Assembly (NCBI RefSeq): GCF_004379255.2
Contig: NC_056032.1
Coordinates: 31,593,322 to 31,657,321 of the forward strand
Length of the DNA stretch: 64,000 nt
DNA from: Salvia splendens
Lineage: Eukaryota > Streptophyta > Magnoliopsida > Lamiales > Lamiaceae
Reading direction: 5' to 3'
Positions 54,795-64,000 of this stretch are shown here, piece after piece. Numbering within the stretch: the first letter of the stretch is position 1; each line of letters begins with the position of its first letter. The translations under genes and the position numbers were made by a program. The notes beneath the pieces were generated by a model. The model was not told where the DNA came from. It made no database searches and worked only from the letters and a program-made list of their open reading frames with translations.

Positions 54795-54910
54795 TAAGTA
54801 GAGTCATATCCGATCAATAACAATTATAAGTAATTAAACTCTGAGCTGTTTTGGGTTGAATTTATCTTTGGCTATTCTTTTTTCTCTTTAGTTATTACTA
54901 TTGGCGGTTA

Positions 54911-55160
54911 CTCCCTCGTCCTTGAAAGTTTGTCTCATTTTTCTATTTCCGTTCGTCCCACAAAATTTGTCATTTCACTTTTTTACCATTTTTAGTAGTA
55001 GACCACATATTCCACTAACTCATTCCTACTCACATTTTATTATAAAACTAATATATAAAAGTATAACTCATATTCCATTAACCTTTTCAACTCATTTTCA
55101 TTAAATTTCTTAGAACTTGTGCCGGGTCAAAATGAGACAATATTTGGGGGACGGAGGAAG
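54911..55160. mobile_element. Stowaway-like MITE 6
   Basis: CTCCCTCGTCC / GGGGGACGGAGGAAG ends, TA on both sides, interior arms TTGTCTCATTTT / AAAATGAGACAAT. Confidence 0.75.
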
Positions 55161-55194
55161 TATACGCTAACAAGATTGTGTTAGTCAACTATAT

Positions 55195-55286
55195 TAGTTG
55201 TATCAAGTAGTCCGCCCTTTAAGTCGGACTAATGGTTCGATAGTTGTATCAAGTAGTCCGCCCTTTAAGTCGGACTAATGGTTCGA
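55195..55286 (+). repeat. Perfect 46-bp tandem duplication
   Basis: TAGTTGTATCAAGTAGTCCG... occurs twice head to tail (55195-55240, 55241-55286) without a difference. Confidence 0.95.
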
Positions 55287-55423
55287 CCAACGTGGATGCT
55301 CTTATATATAGTATATTTTTTTAGCAAAAGAATGTATATGCTTATATAGTTGAAAGAGAAAAAGCATTTCTTATTCTTCTCATAATTTTATGCTTTATGT
55401 TATGTGAGTTAATTTAAAAGATA

Positions 55424-55675
55424 CTCCTGACATTCGCCATTAAGAGTCCCATTTATGGGTGACACGAGTTTTAATAAATGTTAAGAAAAGTGGGTGAAAA
55501 AAAGTTAGTGGAATAAGGGTCCCACTTGTATATATTAGTTTTAAATGAAATGTGAGTGAAATGAGTTAGTGGAAGGTGAGTCCCTAATACTATTTATGGT
55601 AAAAGTGAACCGAGACTCTTATTCGCGGACGGACTAAAATAGAAAAATGAGACTTCTATTCGCGGATAGAGGGAG
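55424..55675. mobile_element. Stowaway-like MITE 7
   Basis: CTCCTGACATTCGCCATTAA / TTCTATTCGCGGATAGAGGG ends, flanked by TA. Same family as MITE 4 at 37585-38201. Confidence 0.75.
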
Positions 55676-55677
55676 TA

Positions 55678-56596
55678 ATAAAATAGGATAGAGAATTTTA
55701 AAAAAAGTGATGCTTTGACTTTACGAAATACAATATCATTTTAAGTGAGATATTTCAAATAGAAAATGAGTTACTTTAATTTGAATGTAGGGAATATATA
55801 ATAAATATGTACTCATTTGACTAATACTATAATTTCACCTTCCATGCGAATAATGGTTTAATATTACATTTATAAAATTCATTGTTATCAACCATACATA
55901 ATAATGAGCTCATTTCATCATTATAATTATTTAATATAATATATTGGTGTATTCCCTATAATTAGTGCTTCATTTTTTTCTGAAAGTATATTTTTTTTCT
56001 TTTTTGTCTATTTCCTAAAAGTAGAAACTCTCTATTTTAGAAAATGAATCTCACAATTCACTAACACTAATAACACTATTTTTTCTCCTCTTCAATCCAT
56101 TTTTTCTATTCATCTCTCTTACTTTACGATTTTGCATTAAAACTTATGTCGTCTCCAAAGTTTTTATTTTTTGAAATGAAGAAAGTATATCATACAATTT
56201 TGAAAACAAAATTTTTTTGCTCTATTCTTTCAATGTAATTTATTCAATTTAACACAATAGTATTTGCTTTATTTGTATTTACGGTAAAAATATTGCTATA
56301 CATATAATTCGTTCATCCACAACTAGTAACAATTAAAATAAACAAACTATGATTTGGACCATTGGAAAATGACAATAGATGATAAAATAACATCAACAAA
56401 AAATATATCACAATGTCAACGGTGAATACTATATTGACATTGTGTTATATCAAAATCCTGAAATTTTACACTGTGTTAACATAAAGTTGAAGTGTTTAAA
56501 ATTTATAAAATATATAGAGTTTGCGGTACTAAGCACAGCGATAGCACACTCTGTAATGTCGTGGTAGCTTCAGTGTGAACGACCGTATGCATATAA
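55678..56596. other. Intergenic AT-rich DNA
   Basis: No gene or clear element recognised. Confidence 0.5.
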
Positions 56597-57152
56597 AGAG
56601 TGAGTTAAATGCTGCCTCCATTATTAGAAATCAAAAAAGAGAAGAGCATACTAACATTTGTTCCTCTCTCTACCCCTTCTGTAAAGAGAGAGAAAGAGAC
56701 GAAGAAGCATCGACTTAGAAAGGGTTCGATTACTCTTTTCTTTTCTTTTCTTTCATTATATTGTTCAGTTCTGAATTTGATTTATGATTATAACACTCTT
56801 CTTGATTTGGCTTTGTAGAATACTGGGATTTCACACAGAGTGGCTGTATCATAAATATTATAGAGTCTTGAGTGAGAATTTCTGGTAAACAACTCAACTT
56901 TTTCGAGACTTGTTTGTTGTGCATTATTTGTGGTACAAAAAATGTTCAACCTTATCTTTTTAGTCACATTTTGCATACTGATATTTCATTGAAATAAAGC
57001 AACTTGGGTCTTTCTTTAATGCAAATAAATTAATATATAATCCAATAATGTTTTGGTATTAAATAAGAATAATTATACATTCACATTGGATCTACTCAGA
57101 ATTGTATTTGGAGTGAATCAAATATGGAATTTGTGTTTCTCGATTGCTAATC
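56597..57152 (+). repeat. Duplicated segment, left copy (upstream of the second NPF gene)
   Basis: From AGAGTGAGTTAAATGCTGCC through CTCTCTCTACCCCTTCTGT, CTCAACTTTTTCGAGA and TAATTATACATTCACATTGG to GATTGCTAAT. It matches 59483-60070 in the same order with substitutions and indels. Its pyrimidine- and purine-rich tracts look like a plant transcript leader. Confidence 0.8.
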
Positions 57153-57398
57153 CTAATCAGTAATCATTCCTTTAGAAGTGAAGAGGGCATTTATAGAAAG
57201 GGTTGAACTTAAGAAGGCTTTTGTTCTTTTTTTTCACCTCATATTATTATTTGGTAGTTAAATGTGAACAAGTAGTATTAGTCAACTATATTAGTTGTAA
57301 TTGAACAACAAAACAATAAAAAACCAGGAATCTTCGGGTTAGGTGCTATTAGCAGTATTTAAGAAAAAGATCTCAAAGCTCAGATTTATTTGTCAACA

Positions 57399-59239
57399 AT
57401 GGCGGATGAGAAGAAGAGCTTTGTGAGAATTAGTGGTAAGTCCCATTTGAATTTGATCTCTTGTATATATTTTTAGATACTAACAAATAGGCTTTGGATT
57501 TTGCGTGTAGCTCTGCTATGGGCAGACGTGCTGGTGGCTTACGCCCTCTTCGTCATGCAAAACTATCTCACCGATGTTTGGGGACTCAGCTTGATCCACG
57601 CCGCTCTCATCTTGAACATTTGGAACGGAGTTTATCGGATATTACCACTCTTCTTCCTCTACTTGGTCGACAAATACCTCGGCTATTTGAATCTTCTTGT
57701 CTTCACTAGCTTAGCCTATGCTGCAGTAAGTCACTTTGTATTATGTTTGGTTCATAACATAATTATAATCTCACAACTTAATTCTAGATTATGTCTTCCC
57801 ACTATTTTATCTAAGAAACCGAACATTTGCAGGGGATCACCATGGTGGCTGTGTCAACTCCTCCCCTCGCAAACGCATCTGGCACGTGCAAACGATACGA
57901 GCCAGAATGTGTGGGCCGCACTCAGAAGGGCATCCTCATCGCAGGCTTGGCCTTGATAGCTGTTGGAGTGGCCGGTAATCTCGTCTCGCTATTACCTTAC
58001 CTTAACCTGAAGAAGAGCTCTGGCCAAGGTGTTAACATATATCAGATAATTGGCCTATTTGGGGTTGTGGTTGTGTCTATAGCCGGAGCCATTGCTCTTC
58101 CATACATCAGACCACCAACTCTCAAGTTTGGGATCCCAGCCATCTGCACTGTCGTCGGCACCTTCCTTTTCCTCACCGGTTTCTCCAAATACACCAATGA
58201 TCCTCCCTCACACGACAGCCCTCTCTTCAATGTATTCAGAGTGTTCGTCGCAGCCTCACTCAAGATCTTCCGTTCCTACCCAGTCAGCAACAAGGATTAT
58301 CACGGCCACGTAATAGGGAAGACGGAATTCACAACCACAAGGTGCCTCGGAGGGCTGCATAAGGCCGCCATAATATTGCCCGGTGAAGATCCCCCCACTG
58401 GGAAGAGCTGGACGCTCTGCACCGTGGAGCAAGTGGAAGAGGCCAAGATTGCAGTGCGAATGGTCCCAATGTGGATGACTTTCATAGTTTGTGGCGTTGT
58501 GGCCGCCATTGGAGACACTTACTTTGTCGAACAAGCAAGCAAGCTCAACCGCAACATAGGGAGATTAAAGCTGCCTATTCAAGTACTTCTCCTAGCAAGA
58601 AGGTCAACAAAGGATTGGCTAGGCGGAAAGGTGACAAAACTCCTGGAGGAATTCAGAACTGACCTGGCACCCTCGTTTGGGATAGCAGCGGGGATGCTAT
58701 GTTCGATCCTGTGTTGTATAAGTGCAGCTTTGGTGGAGAGAAAGAGGCTTAACGTTATGAGAAGTGACGGATTGCTGGATCAGCCGGATGAGCAGATCAA
58801 GATGAGTATTTATTGGCTGGTTTTCCAGTTCGTCTTGTTAGGAGGATTAGAAGCTTTTTTGGAGAACAGCGTGAGTGTATACTACAGAGATCAGTCGCCT
58901 GGATCAGTCGCAAACTACCTGGTGAACTTCATTCGAGGGGTGACCGGTTTGGGATATATGTGCAGTGCGCTTTCCGTGTATGTTGTGGGGAAGATAAGCG
59001 AGAAGGGAGGGAGGAAAAACTGGTTTCAGCATACCTTGAACCGGAGTCGACTGGACCGCTACTACTGGGTGCTGGCGGGTTTGAGTTTGGTGAATATGGT
59101 CGTGTTTGTTTTTGTGGCGTCGTTTTATAGGTACAAGAAGCCGGAAGAATGTGGTAGGAGAACGCCTGACGCGGGTGGTGGTTACACGGATGGATATAAT
59201 GAAGGAGATCAGAATAGATCATGTTGTTGCTTTTGTTGA
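57399..59239 (+). CDS. NRT1/PTR family (NPF) transporter, three exons
   Basis: Exons 57399-57435, 57511-57725 and 57833-59239 with GT-AG introns of 75 and 107 bp give 552 residues, unbroken. It starts MADEKKSFVRIS; helix 1 is LLWADVLVAYALFVMQNYLT. Family marks: WGLSLIHAALILNIWNGVYR, RMVPMWMTFIVCGVVAAIGD, TYFVEQASKLNRN, LLDQPDEQIKMSIYWLVFQF and LNRSRLDRYYWVLAGLSLVN, then a Gly/Tyr/Cys-rich tail (NRSCCCFC). The ExxE[RK] motif of helix 1 is absent, as in the paralogue at 38742. The two introns that interrupt the second half of that paralogue are absent here. Likely plasma- or endomembrane transporter, NPF5.5-like; substrate unknown. Confidence 0.88.
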
Positions 59240-59482
59240 GATTAGTATAAGAAACTTCGTCCATGTTGTGTTTCTTGTATCATTTCCTGGCCACATTGCT
59301 CATGTTGCATGTACACGAGCTTAAGTTTCACTTTCTTAATTTCTTCTATTATAGTAGAATCAATCTGCTTTCTCAACTTGTACCAAAAAAAAAAGGCAAT
59401 CTTGTAGAGGTTGTAATTATAAGGCTAGTGTTAGCACTTAGCATGTTTATGAGAAGAAAAAGTACATGCCAAATATATATAA
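59240..59482 (+). other. 3' flank of the second NPF gene
   Basis: No ORF of note; an A10 run near 59386. Probable 3' untranslated region. Confidence 0.4.
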
Positions 59483-60070
59483 AAAGTGAGTTAAATGGTG
59501 CCTCCAATATTAAAAATCAAGAAAGAGAAGAGAGTAGCATTTATTCCTCTCTCTCTACCCCTTCTGTGAGGTTGGCAGGGAGAGAGAGACTAAGAAGCAT
59601 TGACTTCAAAAGGGAGTATATGACATTGTTCTTATTTCTCTGTTTCATGATTCTGGCACCAATAGCTGATTCGGCTTTACAGAGGTGGCTTTATCAAAAT
59701 ATTTTGTGAGAATTTTTGGTAAAGAATTCAACTTTTTCGAGATATTGTTTCTAGAGAAATTGCAAATGTAAGAATTTGTTTTTGTTATGCATTATTTGTG
59801 TTATAAATGGAGTATATTCAACCTTATGTGGAAAGTCGGCCTTTTTTTTGTTGAAACAGTTTGCAAATCAGATTTTTCACTTCGGTCTTTCTTTAATGCG
59901 TTGTCAATGCTAACTAGTAGATTATTTTATAATCCAAAATTGTTTTGGTAAGAATAATTAGGTTGGTATTTCCAATTAAATAAGAATAATTATACATTCA
60001 CATTGGATCTACTCAGAATTGTATTTGCAGTAATCAAATATGGAATTTCTGTTTCTTGATTGCTAATACG
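59483..60070 (+). repeat. Duplicated segment, right copy (upstream of the AGO4-like pseudogene)
   Basis: Partner of 56597-57152: AAAGTGAGTTAAATGGTGCC, CTCTCTCTACCCCTTCTGTG, TTCAACTTTTTCGAGA, TAATTATACATTCACATTGG, then GATTGCTAAT. It is slightly longer because of small insertions. Confidence 0.8.
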
Positions 60071-60165
60071 TTTAGAAGTGCAGAGGCTTTTGAGTCAATC
60101 CCAACTATGAAGAGGCATACCTACTTTCAATCATATATTGTTGATTGCTTCTATTTTTTTATTAG

Positions 60166-63100
60166 CTATGTTCTCTAGTCTCTTTGCAACGTTACACAAA
60201 AGCTCTATCAACGTTCCAACGATCCTCCTTGGTGGAGAAATCTCGGCAGAAACCACAAGAAAGGATGTCGGTTCTGAGTAATGTAAGCCTTGTGTTAGTC
60301 CGTCCCAGTATCTGGAATAGTACTAACTGTTGTGTTACTATTAAGTGTTTCTAAGTACTTTTATTGCTTTCTGATTGTAGGCTTTGAAAATCAATAACTA
60401 TGGTGCTGAGCCAATGCTTCGTTCTTGTGGGGTTTCAATCAGTAGTAGCTTTACTGAAGGGCGTGTTCTGCCTACCCCCAAGGTATGATGTGTTGCACCT
60501 TGCTTCTATATACGTATTGCACATATATATGCATGCGTAGAAGTTGGTTCAAAATTGTTTATTATATTTTGTGAATGGTCCCTGTTGCTTACTGTGATAG
60601 CAAACACTTGCAGCTCAAAGTCGGCAATGGTGATGATTTGTTTGTTCGTAATGGGAGATGGAACTTTAACAACAAGGTCAGCTGTATAGTGCATATCATT
60701 ATTTTTTTTATAACATATCCAACTTTTAGTCTGAGCAGATCTTCCAAATACTTCATCTTTCGTCAGAAATTTGCTAATCCATGTAAGATAGAGCGCTGGG
60801 CTGTTGTCAACTTCTCTGCCCTCCGCTGTGATATAGATGGCCTGATTAGAGACCTGAAGAGAGTTGGTCAAGCGAAAGGAGTAGTATGTTCTCTCCATGT
60901 CCTATTAACATGTTTTGTGCTTGAAGTATTTCCCTTGATCATACTACATTTCTTTTGACAGTCTGTATAAGATCCCTTGGTGTGTTTGAAGAAAATCAGC
61001 AATATTGACGAGCACCTCCCCTAGTCAGGGTGGAGAAACTGTTGGAAGAGATGCAGTCAAAGCTTCCTGGCGCACCTAGGTTTCTGCTTTGTTTGCTTCC
61101 TGAGCGGAAAAACTGTGACATTTATGGTACGCTTTTATATATATCCCTGATCTGGAATATTTCAATGAAAATTAGATTAGTTGAGGATGTGATTGTAAAT
61201 TGAACTGTTGTTTGTAGGCCCTTGGAAGCGTAAATGCTTGTCTGATTTTGGAGGAGTTACACAATGTCTAGCTCCAACACGAGTGAACGATCAATATCTG
61301 ACTAATTTGCTTCTGAAGATCAATGCAAAGGTTAAACATGCAAGAATATTTTTATCATGTGATGCTGAGGATCAATGTCTAGGTTCTGTATATTTTGTAG
61401 CATTCATGTTGACAGTTTCTTCCTGTCAGCTCGGTGGTGTGAGCTCAATGCTAGCAGGTGAGTTGCCCCCTACAATTCCAGTGGTTTCAAAAATCCCCAC
61501 TCGTATTCTCGGAATGGATGTGTCTCATGGCTCACCAGGACAGTCTGATATTCCATCCTTTGCTGCGGTTAAGTTCCTTACGTTCCATGTCTTTAAATAC
61601 CTTTGTTCTCCTACCCATTGTGCATATATCCATAGGGTATTACTCCCCTATCTTTTGTGTAGATTTAAGGTTTTAATTATTGTCTTTAAGCAAGGCATTA
61701 TGGTCTCCATGGAATGTGGATTCTCAATCAGAGACTTCTTTTGTTTTTACTTTCAGGTAGTTAGCTCGAGACAGTGGCCATCAATTTGTCGTTATAGGGC
61801 TGCTGTTCGAACTCAATCTCCTAAACTTGAAATGATAGATTCCCTATACAAACGGGTGTCAGAAACTGAAGATGATGGCATTATGAGGTAAAGTTTTTTA
61901 CTCCCTGCAGCACGACAGCTCCCTACCAAACAATTCTTTTATATGTGGTCTGCATGAGAGTTTTATTGATCATCATTTTCTGGCCCTTGTTTGCCTCAAT
62001 TTGCAGTGAACTTCTTGTGGATTTCTATGCTAGTTCTGGGAAAAGGAAGCCGGACCAGATAATCATATTCAGGTAATGGTTGAACCTATATTCTTTGTGC
62101 CTGTAAGCTGATTCCACTACGTAGTTCTATTTTGTTTTGTTTTGTTTTGTTTATTCGACAAAGTTCTGTTTTGTTTTGTTTGTTCTAAGATCTTTGCTTT
62201 GCATGAACTCTGCAGAGATGGTATAAGTGAATCCCAGTTTAATCAGGTTCTGAATATTGAAATAAATCAGATTATAGAGGTAGGTCCTCAAGCCAGCACC
62301 TTAATACATAAGGCTTATGGTGCCTTTCTTTTTCTCTCATGAAGATGATAAAGCATATCCAATTTCCTAACTCTATCCTACTTTCCCCAGGCATTCAAGT
62401 TCCTCGACCCGAACTGGTCTTCCAAATTTGTGGACATTATTGCACAGAAAAATCACCATACAAAATTCTTCCAGACAAATTCTCCTGATAATGTGCAGCC
62501 TGGTGAGACACACTCGTACATTCAATTCAATCCAATCCAATCAAAAGCATGCGGATGAATTTATAACACTGTTACTTAATACTATTCTGATTTTCAGGGA
62601 CAATAATTGACAATAAAGTTTGCCATCCCAAGAACTATGACTTTTATTTGTGTGCACACGCAGGGATGATTGTGAGCTTTCTTTTATCTCATAGAATAAT
62701 TTATCTTTAGTTAGCGTTCTTATGGCTGGTTATTTGGTGAATGTAATGTTGCATTCATAATATGTTTCAACTATGTCGGATAAGACTATTTTTATATATG
62801 ACCTTCTTTATCTGTTCTATCCCCAAAAAGTTCTCTTTTATGGTGCCATGTCTTCAAAATGTGTACACTTTCAAACGAATCCTTTCATTTGCAGAGGACG
62901 ACAAGGCCAACTCATTATCACGTCCTATTGGATGAGGTTGGCAGGAGCTTGTTCACTCGCTGTCCTGTGTGTAAGCTGATGGATGAAAACATTGTAAACA
63001 TACACACTGCAATTTATCAAATCCTTTTCTCATCCACTTACTATTTTGATCTTTATTGCAGGTACCAGCGCAGCACCACTGCAATATCTGTTGGTAATGA

Positions 63101-63360
63101 AATCTACTGCTTACAAACTTGTTTTAATTGTATTTCTTCTTTGCGTTGTGACTTTCCAGTTTGTTGTTTAACACTGTTGCTGTATTGCAGTTGCGCCCAT
63201 ATGCTATGCTCACTTGGCTGCGAGCCAGTTGGGGCAGTGGATGAAGTTTGAAGACACATCATCTAGCCACAACGAGACAGGGTCGGGTGTTGCTGCTCCC
63301 CCTGTTCCTCCAATGCCCAAGTTAAATGAAGGTGTACGTAACTCCATGTTCTTCTGTTAG
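60166..63360 (+). pseudogene. AGO4-like Argonaute, 5'-truncated pseudogene
   Basis: Exons matching the C-terminal half of plant AGO4-class proteins (small-RNA effectors of RNA-directed DNA methylation): 60166-60282 (LQRYTKALSTFQRSSLVEKS), 60381-60482, 60614-60676, 60767-60883, 60962-61126, 61218-61330, 61430-61567, 61757-61887, 62007-62072, 62216-62279, 62391-62502, 62598-62671, 62895-62970, 63062-63093 and 63191-63360, ending MFFC and TAG. Nearly all have GT-AG ends and correct phase. PIWI catalytic residues remain: GMDVSHGSPGQSD, FRDGISESQF and CYAHLAA. The N-terminal and PAZ parts are missing. Lesions: TAA 60968-60970, a frameshift near 60975, TGA 61006-61008 (probable CGA) and an about 20-bp frameshifting loss near 62930 before QELVHSL. 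Confidence 0.85.
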
Positions 63361-63813
63361 GCTTTCATGTGTGCTGCTCTGTTTACACTTTTGGGCACAG
63401 TAGCTTTTGGTTCAATATTGCTCTTTGCTGGTAGCTCGTTATGTTTTCATCATTGAGCCCAGAACTCGTAGATATTAATAGGTCGTTTGGCCCTACTTAG
63501 CAAAGCTTTTGATTTTGTAAGCAGTGTTTTGTCTATTCTAAGGATGCAACCTACTAGTAAGTTACTAGTATGCGACATTGGCTCCTAATTCTGGGTTTGT
63601 ATCTGTATATTATGCCATCAAAAAGTGTGGTCCCAAAATAACAATTTGTTGTGGCGACAGCATTTTTACGAAATTCCTATACAAAAAAGCATCATGGTGG
63701 CGCCATGGCCACTTTTTAATAACATTGGTCCTACTCGTACCTATAGTTGGAGCAATTTTCGCTTCCACATATAGTTTTCATTACAGTGTTTTTTCTGACT
63801 GGTTGGCCTTGCT
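63361..63813. other. 3' flank of the AGO4-like pseudogene
   Basis: An 80-codon frame at 63578-63820 with hydrophobic stretches (LITLVLLVPIVGAIFAS) could not be assigned. Otherwise nothing seen. Confidence 0.4.
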
Positions 63814-63948
63814 CTCGTAAGGTCAGGCCAAAGAGGAGCCTGGTCACTAATGTGTGCAGCATGTTTGTGGCTGCTGCTTTCAAGCTATTCCAACCATTCA
63901 CATAGCAATATTACAAGAAAGGCGATGGTCGCGCTCGTCTAACTAGAC
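63814..63948 (+). pseudogene. Probable NPF gene fragment
   Basis: One plus-strand frame reads RPKRSLVTNVCSMFVAAAFK, LFQPFT, a TAG, then QYYKKGDGRARLTRHQ and a stop. The pattern P.GSPLTNV.RVFVAA..K followed a little later by TRHL/TRCL is that of the central loop of NPF transporters (compare FNVFRVFVAASLKIF in the gene at 57399). Short and broken, so only probable. It may continue beyond the window. Confidence 0.4.
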
Positions 63949-64000
63949 ATCAGAGTGAAATCTAGTCACGTTGAAGTTTATTTGGCACTGATGGGTTTTC

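Overview
This window reads as AT-rich nuclear DNA of a flowering plant, most likely a eudicot. It holds intron-containing genes of the plant NRT1/PTR (NPF) transporter family, an AGO4-type Argonaute relic, a nuclear tRNA-Thr, plant-type Athila-like, Tekay-like and Ty1/copia LTR retrotransposons, a plant L1 LINE with a terminal RNase H, and many small TA- or TAA-flanked MITEs. I see no bacterial, organellar or viral segment, and I cannot name the species.

Layout. 1-12 kb: nested Ty3/gypsy debris. A minus-strand Athila-type 5' end (gag, tRNA-Asp primer site, LTR 383-1839) abuts a plus-strand gag-protease ORF that has no reverse transcriptase. Two decayed Tekay-like chromovirus copies follow, sharing one LTR (7162-8945). 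12-13.4 kb: duplicated 227-bp repeats and A-rich DNA. 13.4-20.5 kb: a complete but badly mutated Ty1/copia element on the minus strand. 20.5-24.6 kb: SINE-like sequence, a second Athila-type primer site and LTR, and three MITEs. 24.7-37.1 kb: a 12.4-kb Tekay-like element with near-identical 2.8-kb LTRs and an ATTAA target duplication, clearly the youngest insertion here. It carries an extra ORF 5' of gag and is disabled by three nonsense codons, one frameshift and a changed catalytic integrase residue.

37-64 kb is the gene-bearing part. An NPF gene with five exons (38742-41816) reads through without a break. A LINE follows (about 42.95-50.4 kb), preceded by an inverted copy of part of its own ORF1. 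From 50.4 to 53.4 kb there are single-exon scraps of unrelated genes (a BAR-domain At2g33490-like gene, a SCAMP gene, an HHP/PAQR receptor gene). tRNA-Thr(AGU) is at 53.9 kb and MITEs fill 54.2-55.7 kb. A second intact NPF gene with three exons (57399-59239) lies between two copies of a roughly 0.55-kb segment. Then comes a 5'-truncated, recently disabled AGO4-like pseudogene (60166-63360) and, at the right edge, a probable scrap of another NPF gene.

The intact host genes are the two NPF transporters and the tRNA; nearly everything else is mobile DNA or relics. Both NPF proteins lack the ExxE[RK] motif in helix 1 that is normally linked to proton coupling. No wholly new system is evident. The items most worth a second look are the gene-fragment cluster, the inverted repeat at the LINE 5' end, the duplication around the second NPF gene, the AGO4-like pseudogene that keeps its catalytic residues, and the extra ORF of the young chromovirus.
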